22,266 nt of DNA from assembly GCA_937974825.1 (NCBI GenBank), contig CALJVD010000088.1, forward strand, positions 1 through 22,266, in the 5' to 3' direction. Shown one piece after another: positions 1 through 8,225 of this stretch. The translations under genes were made by a program, and so were the position numbers. Every line of letters begins with the position of its first letter. Positions within the stretch are counted from its first letter, which is position 1. This DNA is from an uncultured Oceanospirillaceae bacterium. GTDB taxonomy: Bacteria; Pseudomonadota; Gammaproteobacteria; Pseudomonadales; Oceanobacteraceae. The notes below the pieces were generated by a model. That model worked only from the letters and a program-made list of their open reading frames with translations, was not told the origin of the DNA and ran no database searches.

Positions 1-860
1 TGAATCCCGGTACTTAGATATTTTTGCTTTCTAATGATTAAGTACAGTTGCCGTTCAAAGTTCCAGTCTGGCAGTTGTAAACGAACTAAGCTGCCCCGTT
101 CAAAGGCATCTTCTAGTGTAATCATAGACAAGCAGCCAATGCCTAAGCCTGCTTCTACGGCACGCTTAATAGCTTCGGTATGTTGCAGTTCTAAAATAAT
201 GTTTAACTGTGGAAAAATGCCATGCATGACACGTTCAAAGGCTTGACGGGTGCCTGAGCCTGGCTCACGCATAATCCACTTTGCATCAATTAAGTCAGAT
301 TCTTGTATGCACCCATGCTGCTGCTGTTTTGCTGCTAAAGGGTGTTCAGGGCGGCAGAAAATGGCGAGTTCATCCGTCATCCAGGGGTATACTTTTAGGT
401 CGTGATGATTAATGTCGCCCTCAATTAAACCAATATCTAAGTCGTAGTTTAATACTTTTTCAACAATGTCTTGTGTATTAGCAACATGCAATCCAACGTG
501 AGAGTCAGGGTTGATCTCCATATACTTTGCAATTAAACGCACGGCTAAGTAGTTACCAATAGATAGCGTCGCACCAACACTGATAGGGCCAGCATCGGCA
601 TGTTTTAATAAAGAGCGTTCGAGCTCTTCAGCGTGGGCAATTAATGCTTCTGCTTTATTTCGGACATATTGCCCTTGTTCGTTCAGTTGCAAGCTTTTGC
701 CGATGCGGTCAAAGAGCTGTACGTCATAGCGTTCTTCTAGCTCCTTTAAGGCACTGCTGGCTGCGCTTTGCGACATAGCTAATTCATTGGCTGCCTTAGT
801 TAAATTTTGGTGGTGTGCCACCGATAAGAAGATTTGTAATTGTCTAAGGGTGAAGCGCAT
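1..860 (-). CDS. LysR-family transcriptional regulator, FinR-like (partial, C-terminus outside window)
   Basis: The reading frame starts at the ATG at 860-858 and stays open to the left edge, giving about 286 residues with the C-terminus missing. The N-terminus (MRFTLRQLQIFLSVA) and the stretch around residues 20-45 (LTKAANELAMSQSAASSAL) form a typical LysR winged helix-turn-helix. The rest looks like the periplasmic-binding-protein-like effector domain, with a REPGSGTR segment typical of CysB/YeiE-type members. The gene diverges from the ferredoxin-NADP reductase across a 130 bp gap. In Pseudomonas the LysR protein FinR is likewise divergent from fprA and is needed for its induction under oxidative stress, so the same role is inferred here from synteny. 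The LysR family call is secure; the FinR assignment is tentative. Confidence 0.9.
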   Translation of the reverse strand, partial: MRFTLRQLQIFLSVAHHQNLTKAANELAMSQSAASSALKELEERYDVQLFDRIGKSLQLNEQGQYVRNKAEALIAHAEELERSLLKHADAGPISVGATLSIGNYLAVRLIAKYMEINPDSHVGLHVANTQDIVEKVLNYDLDIGLIEGDINHHDLKVYPWMTDELAIFCRPEHPLAAKQQQHGCIQESDLIDAKWIMREPGSGTRQAFERVMHGIFPQLNIILELQHTEAIKRAVEAGLGIGCLSMITLEDAFERGSLVRLQLPDWNFERQLYLIIRKQKYLSTGI

Positions 861-990
861 AGATGTCCTTTTTTTGGCTTATCGATAAAATCGAATAATG
901 ATATTCAAATAAGTTAATTTACCGATAGTTTGTCCTAAGTTAGTATTGCACACAATGATATTCCATTTAGTTAGGATAAGTGAGTTTTAT
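861..990. promoter_or_regulatory. Divergent LysR/fpr control region
   Basis: This 130 bp AT-rich gap separates the LysR gene from fpr. A perfect 10-base palindrome TTATCGATAA lies at 879-888. GAATA/TATTC arms with a 4-base centre lie at 893-906, which resembles the dyads bound by LysR proteins. A possible fpr promoter is TTTACC (918-923), a 17 bp spacer and TAGTAT (941-946), each box matching four of six consensus bases. The dyads lie upstream of it, where an activator would bind. An AGGA at 973-976 precedes the fpr ATG. The assignments are inference from position and symmetry. Confidence 0.4.
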
Positions 991-1764
991 ATGAGCAAAT
1001 TGATTAGTGAAACAGTCACCAGTGTTCACCACTGGAATGAAACATTATTTAGTTTTACGACGACACGTAGCCAAGGTTTACGTTTTAAAAATGGCCACTT
1101 CACTATGATTGGCTTAGAAGTAGAAAACAAACCGCTTTTACGTGCTTATAGTATTGCCAGTGCTAACTATGAAGAAGAAATGGAATTTTTTTCAATTAAA
1201 GTGCCTGATGGTCCTTTAACTTCACGCCTACAAAACTTAGAAGTGGGCGACAAGTTACTGGTGGGTACTAAGCCGGTTGGAACGTTAATTACCGACAGTC
1301 TATTGCCTGGTAAAAACCTGTATTTGCTCAGTACCGGTACCGGTCTTGCGCCTTTCATGAGTATCATTAAAGACTTAGATGTATACGAGCAATACGATAA
1401 AGTAATTCTAACCCACGGGGTGCGTTGGGTGTCTGAATTAGCTTACCAAGACCGTATAGAAAACGAATTACCAAACAACGAATATTTTGGTGATATTGTT
1501 CGTGAAAAGCTAATTTACTACCCAACGGTTACGCGTGAACCATACCGTAATCAAGGTCGTTTAACACACTTATTAGAAACAGGTAAGTTGAACGAAGACA
1601 TTGGCTTACCACCATTAAGTTTGGAGAATGACCGCTTTATGCTGTGTGGTAGCCCTGCTATGTTAGATGATCTAACTAAAATGTTAGACAGCTTGGGTTT
1701 TAAAGAAGCGCGTGCAGGTAATGCAGGTCACTATGTAATTGAGCGTGCTTTCGTAGAAAAGTAA
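991..1764 (+). CDS. fpr: Ferredoxin--NADP(+) reductase
   Basis: This FAD enzyme moves electrons between NADPH and ferredoxin or flavodoxin in the cytoplasm. It supplies iron-sulfur and oxidative-stress repair systems. The ATG at 991 gives 257 residues, close to the usual 258, and the N-terminus matches the family (MSKLISETVTSVHHWNETLF). A TTG 15 codons upstream (946) is in frame but would add a non-family extension. The FAD-binding RAYS motif is at residues 51-54, as in the Azotobacter enzyme. The NADP-binding GTGLAPFMS is at about 116-124. The C-terminus YVIERAFVEK is the Azotobacter/Pseudomonas type, not the E. coli type ending in tryptophan. The gene is monocistronic, with a terminator right after it and a divergent LysR regulator upstream. 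Confidence 0.96.
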   Translation: MSKLISETVTSVHHWNETLFSFTTTRSQGLRFKNGHFTMIGLEVENKPLLRAYSIASANYEEEMEFFSIKVPDGPLTSRLQNLEVGDKLLVGTKPVGTLITDSLLPGKNLYLLSTGTGLAPFMSIIKDLDVYEQYDKVILTHGVRWVSELAYQDRIENELPNNEYFGDIVREKLIYYPTVTREPYRNQGRLTHLLETGKLNEDIGLPPLSLENDRFMLCGSPAMLDDLTKMLDSLGFKEARAGNAGHYVIERAFVEK

Positions 1765-1782
1765 CCTCTACTGCAATCATTT

Positions 1783-1821
1783 AACGAGCAAGTCGGCTTT
1801 ATGCTGGCTTGCTCGTTTTTC
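1783..1821 (+). terminator. Intrinsic terminator after fpr
   Basis: The arms AACGAGCAAG (1783-1792) and CTTGCTCGTT (1808-1817) are perfect complements. G-T pairs can extend the stem inward, and a run of T follows (1816-1820). The hairpin starts about 18 bp after the fpr stop codon, so fpr is probably transcribed alone. Confidence 0.88.
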
Positions 1822-1902
1822 TTTGTGCTGAATATTCTTAAAAACCTTTACAGCTGAAATTTAAGAAGTACTCTAACGCTAATCTTATAGAGGGTTAAAG
1901 TT

Positions 1903-2931
1903 GTGAATCGTTGGATACTGTGTCTTGGAGCCATGCTGCTCACTCATGTTGCGTTATCTCAGACAGCTGAAGAAATCGACCAACCCGAGCAAAGAATTGT
2001 GGTTGCTCATGAAGAGCCCTTAGGCTCGTTGCTTCCCGAAACAGGTGTGCTGCCCACAGAATCCATTACCGTTGAAATGCTGTCAGACGATGCGTTTAAA
2101 GAATCTGTGCGTCGCTTGCCACAGCTAATGGAAAAGATACGCGTTGAAAACTTTGCCGCCGATAACCCTTACGTACTGTTACCGCATCGACCTAACTATG
2201 TCATGCCTGTGACTTGGTATAGCAACCCAGGTATCCATTCTTTAATCACCACCGATGAAAGTTCAGAGCGTGTGGCTGAAAGTGGCGATTATCAGCACTT
2301 TGAATCTATTTTTCAGTTAAGTATCAAGTACCCTATTGCCACAGGGGTATTAGGAAGCATGAGTCGATTAGATATTGCTTATACTAACCGCTCGTTTTGG
2401 CAGATGTATAACGAAGATATTTCTCGTCCCTTCCGTGAAACTAACCACGAGCCCGAGTTAATTTTGACTTGGCAAACGCGTAATAAATACATTGATTATG
2501 TATCGACTACGCTTAATCACCATTCTAATGGTCAAAGCGGCAAGCTTTCACGTAGCTGGAATAGGGTGATTCTTGAAGCCGGTGCGGTATTTTCAAACGG
2601 ATTATTAAACACCAAACTATGGTGGCGAATCCCTGAGCCCTCTAAAACGGCTCCTTTAGGCGATGACAACCCCGATATCACCCACTATATGGGCTATGGG
2701 CAGCTTCAGTATATCTTTTTGCATGGCGATAACACTGTGTCGGTTAAATTACGAAATAACCTGAAAGCCTCTGACAATAAAGGCGCGATTGAAATAGGGT
2801 ATAACTTCCCGCTGCATAAGAAGATTAAAGGCTATATCCATTATTTTAATGGTTATGGAGAGAGCTTAATTGATTATGACAATCATCAGCAGCGTATTGG
2901 CATAGGAATTAAGCTAAGCGACTGGCTATAA
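1903..2931 (+). CDS. pldA: Outer-membrane phospholipase A (PldA/OMPLA)
   Basis: This outer-membrane beta-barrel lipase removes acyl chains from phospholipids that reach the outer leaflet. The 342-residue product starts at a GTG at 1903, after an AGAGGG ribosome site, and has a signal peptide (about residues 1-19). The catalytic signature NHHSNGQSGKLSRSWNR places His206, Ser208 and Asn220 exactly where E. coli OMPLA has His142, Ser144 and Asn156. Ser216 matches the calcium-ligand Ser152. Gln211 replaces Arg147, but that position binds calcium through its backbone, so activity is not ruled out. About 100 residues precede the first recognisable barrel strands, longer than in E. coli. The gene is convergent with a DUF1439 gene and shares a hairpin with it. 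Confidence 0.94.
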   Translation: MNRWILCLGAMLLTHVALSQTAEEIDQPEQRIVVAHEEPLGSLLPETGVLPTESITVEMLSDDAFKESVRRLPQLMEKIRVENFAADNPYVLLPHRPNYVMPVTWYSNPGIHSLITTDESSERVAESGDYQHFESIFQLSIKYPIATGVLGSMSRLDIAYTNRSFWQMYNEDISRPFRETNHEPELILTWQTRNKYIDYVSTTLNHHSNGQSGKLSRSWNRVILEAGAVFSNGLLNTKLWWRIPEPSKTAPLGDDNPDITHYMGYGQLQYIFLHGDNTVSVKLRNNLKASDNKGAIEIGYNFPLHKKIKGYIHYFNGYGESLIDYDNHQQRIGIGIKLSDWL

Positions 2932-2950
2932 GCCCTAAGTCTAGGGCTTT
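2931..2950. terminator. Terminator hairpin between pldA and the convergent DUF1439 gene
   Basis: The arms AGCCCTA (2931-2937) and TAGGGCT (2942-2948) enclose a 4-base loop and abut the pldA stop codon. Three T follow on the plus strand. No T-run is present on the other side, so termination of the minus-strand operon here is less certain. Confidence 0.65.
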
Positions 2951-2957
2951 AATGGAT

Positions 2958-3479
2958 TTAGAATGGGCTTAATGCGGCAATAACAGAGTCTTCTTTAATC
3001 TTTATAGATTTAAGCATCATCTTAGCCATCGACTCTTCAAAGCTCTTTTCGGTTAATGTATACAGAGGATAATCTGTTACTGCTGTGGCTAACAAGCCTT
3101 CCACAAAGGATTGCACTTGTGGCTTAACGAAAGCCGGAAGGTCAGCAAAATGAAATTCAGTGATTCTAGGCTCATCGACATAAAAACTGTGATTAGACTG
3201 CTGGTAGCGCAGCTTGCCATCAACACGCATCCGACCTTTATGCACAGTGCCAAAGACAGTATTAATGACAACATGTGAATGAATGCTTAAGCGCTGTTGG
3301 TCTTCTAACAGGTCAAGCGTTGAGTTAGCTACCGTTAGTGAAAATAAATCCTGTTGTTCGGTCACAGGTAAGTAGCGATCCAACTCTTTTTGCAAATCAT
3401 CTTTAGTAAAGTAAATATTTTGAGCTTGGCTGCTTAACGATATAAACAACGTTAGCAAGAAGGTAAGGCCGTATTTCAT
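2958..3479 (-). CDS. DUF1439 (YceB-like) exported protein
   Basis: The 173-residue protein has a signal peptide (MKYGLTFLLTLFISLSSQAQ) and the overall pattern of DUF1439, the family of the E. coli lipoprotein YceB. Family-like features are the early FTKDDLQKELDRYLPV segment, a central beta-rich part (residues 55-110) and a C-terminal helical part with PLYTL. Unlike YceB it has no lipobox cysteine after the signal, so a soluble periplasmic protein is predicted. Its ATG overlaps the stop of the upstream BASS transporter by four bases (ATGA), implying translational coupling. No biochemical function is established for the family. Confidence 0.75.
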   Translation of the reverse strand: MKYGLTFLLTLFISLSSQAQNIYFTKDDLQKELDRYLPVTEQQDLFSLTVANSTLDLLEDQQRLSIHSHVVINTVFGTVHKGRMRVDGKLRYQQSNHSFYVDEPRITEFHFADLPAFVKPQVQSFVEGLLATAVTDYPLYTLTEKSFEESMAKMMLKSIKIKEDSVIAALSPF

Positions 3480-4405
3480 TTACGTAATTCTCGAATTTTT
3501 TTATCGGTTTGCCACTTCCAGAATGCCGCTAACAAAGAAGCACTGATGTTATGCCAGATACTGAACATGGCTGCCGGAATGGCGCTGGCTGGTCCAAAGA
3601 ACTTAAGCGCAAGGGCAACGCCTAAGCCAGAATTCTGCATGCCCACTTCAATTGCTAATGTGCGAGCAACCACTTCTGTTTGTCCTATTAGCTTCGCTAG
3701 CCCATAAGTGATCGCTAACCCAAGCAGGTTATGTAGCATGACAGCAATCACAATGCTGTAGCCAATATCCGCAAGGTTGTGAGCATTTACAGACACAATA
3801 ATAGCGATAATCAATAAAATTAAAGCGCTAGTGATATTAGGTAAGTGGTTGAATAAATTACGGCTAACCTGTGGTAAATAGCGGTTGCTGAGTAAGCCGG
3901 CAATAATAGGCAACACCACAATCTGACCGATGCTAATAACCATGCCTAGGGAGTCTACTTCAACCGACGCACCGGCATAAAAGCTAATTAGCAGTGGTGT
4001 CAGTACTACCCCTAAGAGCGTCGAAGTAAGCGTTAAGCTTACCGATAAAGCAACGTCTCCGCCGGCTAAGTAAGTCATTACGTTAGAAGCCGTGCCGCCA
4101 GCACAGGCACCCACCACTATTAAGCCAATCGCAAGTTCAGGAGGGAGTTGTAGTGCTACCCCTAAGAACCAAGCCAGTAGTGGCATAAGAGTGAACTGCA
4201 AGGCTGCGCCTAACAAGATGGGCTTCGGCTTACGAATAACGCGTTTAAAGTCGCTTATACGCAAAATTAAGCCCATACAGAACATGATCATGCTCAGCAG
4301 AGGGATAATAGCGTCTTTAAGGCCCATTAAAGGGGTTGGGTCGTACCAAGCCAAGAAGCTAATGCCTATGGCTAGCCAAGGGAAAAAACGCTGTATAGAG
4401 ATCAT
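3476..4405 (-). CDS. Bile acid:sodium symporter (BASS) family transporter
   Basis: This is an inner-membrane secondary transporter of 309 residues with about ten hydrophobic segments. It carries the two conserved crossover motifs of the family: GACAGGTASN at 99-108 and EVGMQNSG at 253-260, which hold the sodium sites in known BASS structures. Despite the family name, bacterial members often carry small organic acids such as pantoate or keto acids, and the substrate cannot be read from sequence. The ATG at 4405 follows a good AGAGG site six bases upstream. The gene lies 17 bp downstream of the M16 protease and is coupled to the DUF1439 gene after it. Confidence 0.9.
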   Translation of the reverse strand: MISIQRFFPWLAIGISFLAWYDPTPLMGLKDAIIPLLSMIMFCMGLILRISDFKRVIRKPKPILLGAALQFTLMPLLAWFLGVALQLPPELAIGLIVVGACAGGTASNVMTYLAGGDVALSVSLTLTSTLLGVVLTPLLISFYAGASVEVDSLGMVISIGQIVVLPIIAGLLSNRYLPQVSRNLFNHLPNITSALILLIIAIIVSVNAHNLADIGYSIVIAVMLHNLLGLAITYGLAKLIGQTEVVARTLAIEVGMQNSGLGVALALKFFGPASAIPAAMFSIWHNISASLLAAFWKWQTDKKIRELRK

Positions 4406-4422
4406 GTTGGCCTCTGCTTAGT

Positions 4423-7257
4423 TTATTTAAATGGGATAGCAAACAGGGGTAGCTGTTCTTTGTTTATTTCATCAAGCGAATCCGCGTTAGCTACCTTGCC
4501 ACCTTGAGTAAAGATTACCCATGGATTTTTGCCTTCTAAAACACTGACTTTGTACAACGATTGAATATCCGCCAACGTTAATTTTGAAACTTCATCGGCA
4601 ATGGCTTGGTTGGTATCAAAGGTTTCACGCTGAATTTCAATATCGCGTAATAGCTTAGTGAACTTTTCCCCCATGTTCTTAGGCTTTTCTAATAGCAGAG
4701 TAATTAACCCTTGTTTGTAAGAGGCAAACTCTTCAGCCGTCAGTTCATTTAAATGTTGTTCAAAGCCGGTAAAGAAAGCTTGGCTGCTGTCCATTATTTG
4801 CTGGGGCGTTGCTTCTGGTGCTTGCACAATAAATGCTAGGGCCGGTACGGTCTGTAAGGGCATTTGTGTAGCAAACACAACATAGCCTAGCTGTTCTTCA
4901 GTGCGCAGTCTTTGATAGTAAGGCGTGCCAATAATTTGCCCGAGTAAAGCAAAGCGCGCACGATTATAGTCGCTGTTTTCTATGCCTTGTACATACAATA
5001 AAAACGCATTGTCTTGGTGGTTAAGCTCTAGGTTCTTCTGGTGTTTACCCGATGGTAACTTCACGACCCTAGTTAATTCCGGCAAGGACTTTGTTGGGGT
5101 GTAATATTTTGTGACTAGGTTAGACATTTCAATGGCACTAGCACTACTAATGCTGCCATGCACAAAGCTCTGAATAGACAGTTCGTTGCTGAAATTATTA
5201 GCAAACTCTAAAACGTCTTCACGTTTTACATCAGCTAATACCTCTAATAGCTCGGTTTCGCTGAAACTAGGAACGTATAACCACTGACGTAGCTCGGCTA
5301 AGGTGCGCTCGTACGGCTTGTTTTTAAGTTGGTTCTTCAGGTTACGTTCTAGAGACGCGCGGTAGCGGTCGAATTCAACATCGGTGATTTCTAAGTGTTG
5401 CATTTGCTCAAGGATACGGTCAAGTAACACTGGAATCTTATGCTGATACCCACCTAATGCCAGTTCAATGCCACGACCAGAGGCCGTTAGGTTGTAATGC
5501 AAGCCAGCCAAAGTGGCAGGGTAGCTATAGGTATTTAAGGCTTCTTTAATTGCGCGTACATACAGTTGTGACAACACACGGTTTTTAGCCGATTCACGTA
5601 CAGAATCGTTTTGTAATTGCACTAATATACGAGATTTAGGTAACTTAAATTCATGTTCAGGGTAGTACCAAAGACGTTGATTAGCTTCATTGATTAGAAG
5701 TTTAGGCAAGGTCTGTGGTGCGTCTGCATGCAATTCAAAATCAGAAGGAACAAAAGGGTTGGCCTCTGGAAGGTGTAACGCGCTTAATTCGGGTGCGAAG
5801 TCAGGATTAGCCTGATAGTTCAAAGGACGTATACGAATTGGGGTGTTGTACCAAGGATCGATAGTATCAGTGGTTACTTTAGGCGCCACTAAAGTACGCA
5901 ACATATTGCGTGCATCTAAACTATTAAGATAGGGCTTTAACTCTTCTGCAGAAGGGGCTTCCCAGCGGTAGTCTCCGTAGATCACATCGCTCTCTGGGTA
6001 CAACAATAGGTTGGTACTTAGTCGAATAACATAGTCTGTTAAACGGGTTTGCTCTTGAAAGCGGAACATCAATTCGCTTAACAGCTTTTGCTCGTTGTAT
6101 AGGTAGTCAGGCAATGGATTATTTTTGAGTAAATCAATGTAGTGCAATACCACCTGGGTAATATGGTCGACGTGCAGTAACCCTAAGCGTGTTAGTTGAA
6201 CCTGTACAACCAGTAAGCTTTCATTGTCAGTACTTAAAGCAGGACCAGCACTTAAACCTTCTGCCCAACCTTTTTCTTTCAGTAAGGCCAGAATGCTGCC
6301 TTCCCCTTCATGACCTAGCAAATGCGATAAAAACTGCACAGGCTTGTGCATGTAATTAGTGCGGCTTTCAGGTAATGGGAAGCTAAACTTAAGGCGACGA
6401 ATTTCCTTCACTGGCTCGATATTCATATCCAGTGGTAATTGATCGGCTAAAAATAATGGCTCTTTATTTTCCTGAGGCTGAGCGTCTCTTTTAGGCACAC
6501 TTGAAAAGTGCGTTGTCGCTAATGCTTTTAATTCTTTTAATGGTAAATCAGCGGCCAACACTAAGGTCATACGGTCGGCTGAATAGTATTCTTCGTATAA
6601 GTCTAAAATATCATCGCGCACAGTGCGGCCATCATCACCAGCACGATCCGCTAAGGTGTCTAAGCTGCCAGTAGCAAAGGAGGCATATGGGTGCTCTGGG
6701 TTCATCGCTTGTTTTTCAGCCGAATAAATACGACGGAAGTCATCTCTGTATTTGGCTTTGTACTCAGCATTGACGGCGTTCTTTTCACGCTCTACAAAGG
6801 TGGCGTCGAAGGTGGGAGAAATAAAGAAAGGTGCAAAACGATCTAGGGCACCGGCAAAGGCAGAGGCTTCAATGTCAAAGAAGTAAGTAGTTTGGCTGTG
6901 AGCCGTAAAAGCATTATGACTACCACCATGACGGCTGATATAAGCCTGATATTCGCCTGACTCTGGGTAGGGCTCAGTACCTAAAAATAGCATGTGTTCT
7001 AAAAAGTGAACTAAACCTTCACGACCTTTAGGGTCGTTACCACTACCTACAGCAACGGTAACAGCGGCGGCCGCTTTTTCTGCCTTAGGCGTACTGACTA
7101 GTAACACCTTTAAGCCATTCTGAAGCGTTAAGTACTCGTACTTTCTTTCGTCTTGAGGGCTAGAAATAGGGGTATTAACGGACGTTAATTGATACATAGA
7201 ATAACTAATGGCTGCCAAAACAATTAAAAAGAAAATCCAATAACGGGTTGAGAACAT
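4423..7257 (-). CDS. Pitrilysin-like M16 zinc metalloprotease, membrane-anchored
   Basis: This large inverzincin-type protease resembles protease III (PtrA) and insulin-degrading enzyme, which cut peptides in an enclosed chamber. The chosen ATG at 7257 gives 944 residues and sits behind a strong AGGAG site. An in-frame start 22 codons upstream adds a basic leader and has no such support. The inverted zinc motif HFLEH is at residues 84-88. The distal ligand Glu165 lies in ERE...NAEY and is 77 residues after the second His, the same spacing as in E. coli pitrilysin. Middle and C-terminal M16 domains follow, including the EEQLGYVV segment. A single hydrophobic segment (about residues 5-24) without an obvious cleavage site suggests a signal anchor, with the protease facing the periplasm. 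E. coli PtrA is instead a soluble periplasmic protein. Confidence 0.93.
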   Translation of the reverse strand: MFSTRYWIFFLIVLAAISYSMYQLTSVNTPISSPQDERKYEYLTLQNGLKVLLVSTPKAEKAAAAVTVAVGSGNDPKGREGLVHFLEHMLFLGTEPYPESGEYQAYISRHGGSHNAFTAHSQTTYFFDIEASAFAGALDRFAPFFISPTFDATFVEREKNAVNAEYKAKYRDDFRRIYSAEKQAMNPEHPYASFATGSLDTLADRAGDDGRTVRDDILDLYEEYYSADRMTLVLAADLPLKELKALATTHFSSVPKRDAQPQENKEPLFLADQLPLDMNIEPVKEIRRLKFSFPLPESRTNYMHKPVQFLSHLLGHEGEGSILALLKEKGWAEGLSAGPALSTDNESLLVVQVQLTRLGLLHVDHITQVVLHYIDLLKNNPLPDYLYNEQKLLSELMFRFQEQTRLTDYVIRLSTNLLLYPESDVIYGDYRWEAPSAEELKPYLNSLDARNMLRTLVAPKVTTDTIDPWYNTPIRIRPLNYQANPDFAPELSALHLPEANPFVPSDFELHADAPQTLPKLLINEANQRLWYYPEHEFKLPKSRILVQLQNDSVRESAKNRVLSQLYVRAIKEALNTYSYPATLAGLHYNLTASGRGIELALGGYQHKIPVLLDRILEQMQHLEITDVEFDRYRASLERNLKNQLKNKPYERTLAELRQWLYVPSFSETELLEVLADVKREDVLEFANNFSNELSIQSFVHGSISSASAIEMSNLVTKYYTPTKSLPELTRVVKLPSGKHQKNLELNHQDNAFLLYVQGIENSDYNRARFALLGQIIGTPYYQRLRTEEQLGYVVFATQMPLQTVPALAFIVQAPEATPQQIMDSSQAFFTGFEQHLNELTAEEFASYKQGLITLLLEKPKNMGEKFTKLLRDIEIQRETFDTNQAIADEVSKLTLADIQSLYKVSVLEGKNPWVIFTQGGKVANADSLDEINKEQLPLFAIPFK

Positions 7258-7282
7258 AACTGCTCCTAGAGTGCTCTTAGAA

Positions 7283-7543
7283 TTAATGCGTCTGCTTCTT
7301 GTTATTTGCAATAGCCTGCGCATCGGCTAACGAATGTTGAGGTTCTTTTAGTGCGGATATAGCTTTAAGACGTTGCTGACTGTCTTCAAGTTCCATAAGT
7401 AATAACGCACATTGCTGAGAGAATGCTTCATCGATTGCACTATACAAAGCTTTAGCCGGATTTTCGGCGGTAACGCTTGAGTTTTCGCGCAGTGCTTTTA
7501 AGCAGGCGAGGGCAATCTGATGGTAAGCTTTATCTTTATCCAC
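7283..7543 (-). CDS. Small hypothetical protein upstream of the M16 protease
   Basis: The 86-residue product begins at a GTG (7543-7541) behind an AAGGA site six bases away. I do not recognise a family. It is mostly helical and alanine- and glutamine-rich, with two cysteine-containing helices (ALACLKAL and AFSQQCALLL) and no signal peptide or membrane segment. It ends 25 bp before the M16 protease start and is probably the first gene of that four-gene operon. The ribosome site and position support a real gene; the function is unknown. Confidence 0.65.
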   Translation of the reverse strand: MDKDKAYHQIALACLKALRENSSVTAENPAKALYSAIDEAFSQQCALLLMELEDSQQRLKAISALKEPQHSLADAQAIANNKKQTH

Positions 7544-7582
7544 ACAAGTTCCTTAGTAATGTTAAGTGAACGGCTAATGATA

Positions 7583-7593
7583 CTCTATTAGAG
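7583..7593. repeat. Inverted repeat in the divergent promoter gap
   Basis: CTCTATTAGAG is a perfect 5+1+5 palindrome. It is flanked by GGCT (7572-7575) and AGCC (7592-7595), so a longer imperfect hairpin is possible. It lies about 40 bp upstream of the 86-residue gene and 100 bp upstream of the helix-turn-helix gene. It could be an operator for either; no matching regulator is known. Confidence 0.35.
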
Positions 7594-7690
7594 CCAACAA
7601 ATGTGCCTCTTTTAAAAATTACCTTGCATTCACAGTAAGCGGTCTATACTGAATACTAATATTGGCAAGTGCTGAGAAACAGGTGGGCAA

Positions 7691-8221
7691 TTGAAACAAA
7701 CATTAACAACAGGCGAAGTCGCAAAATACTGTGGAGTAAATTTTCGTACTGTTATTCGTTGGATTGAGCGCGGACACCTTGAAGCCTATAAATTACCAGG
7801 GCGAGGTGATAACCGCATACCTATCGAAAGCTTTATTGCATTTCTTAAAGAAAACAATATACCCGTTCCCGAAGAGCTATCGCCAGGCGGCTATACCATG
7901 CTGCTATTAACCACCGACGAAACCTTTACCAGTGAGTTAGCGGCTTTTATTCGTAAAACTGGCTGGGAACCATTAATTACGAATGACCCGGTACAGTTCG
8001 GCTATTATTTAGCTAAAAAACAACCGGCGGGTATTGTGGTATTTACTGAAGAAGTAATGCACTCGACGCAACGGGCGTTGTCGGTCAGTAAAACTAAGCC
8101 AACAGTCATGCTTTTATTAAGAAAAACCACTCAAGAGGTAGACTGTTTAGAGGGGTGGTCTTGTTTTACTTGGCCTAATGAACAAGCCGCTTTGCAGCAG
8201 CTGTTATCAGAAAAAGACTAA
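7691..8221 (+). CDS. Helix-turn-helix (excisionase/MerR-type) protein with degenerate receiver-like domain
   Basis: The 176-residue protein starts at a TTG (7691) behind AGGTGG. Residues 5-52 (LTTGEVAKYCGVNFRTVIRWIERGHLEAYKLPGRGDNRI) match the HTH_17/excisionase-type DNA-binding fold, including the wing. From about residue 68 the alternating pattern (TMLLLTTDETFTSELAAFIRKTGW, then GIVVFTEEV, then TVMLLLRKT) resembles a response-regulator receiver. The usual phospho-acceptor aspartate after strand 3 is absent (VVFTEE), and no partner kinase is near. It may be a phosphorylation-independent regulator. No phage genes are around it, so it is not an excisionase of a local element. It ends 4 bp from the convergent next gene. 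Confidence 0.8.
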   Translation: MKQTLTTGEVAKYCGVNFRTVIRWIERGHLEAYKLPGRGDNRIPIESFIAFLKENNIPVPEELSPGGYTMLLLTTDETFTSELAAFIRKTGWEPLITNDPVQFGYYLAKKQPAGIVVFTEEVMHSTQRALSVSKTKPTVMLLLRKTTQEVDCLEGWSCFTWPNEQAALQQLLSEKD

Positions 8222-8225
8222 TCTA

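Noticed and set aside
34..246. 70-residue plus-strand reading frame
   Set aside because: It is antisense to the LysR gene, has a non-natural composition and no ribosome site.
4092..4421. 109-residue plus-strand reading frame
   Set aside because: It is entirely antisense to the BASS transporter and the start of its coding frame; the transporter frame has clear family motifs.
7258..7323. N-terminal extension of the M16 protease
   Set aside because: The strong AGGAG site is directly before the ATG at 7257. The extension would overlap the upstream gene and put basic residues before the membrane anchor.
7624..7650. Possible promoter TTGCAT...TATACT upstream of the helix-turn-helix gene
   Set aside because: The spacer is only 15 bp. 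The -10 box is good but the pair is too close to call.
7691..8221. HTH protein as a phage excisionase marking an integrated element
   Set aside because: No integrase, attachment repeats or phage genes are nearby, and the protein is longer than an excisionase.
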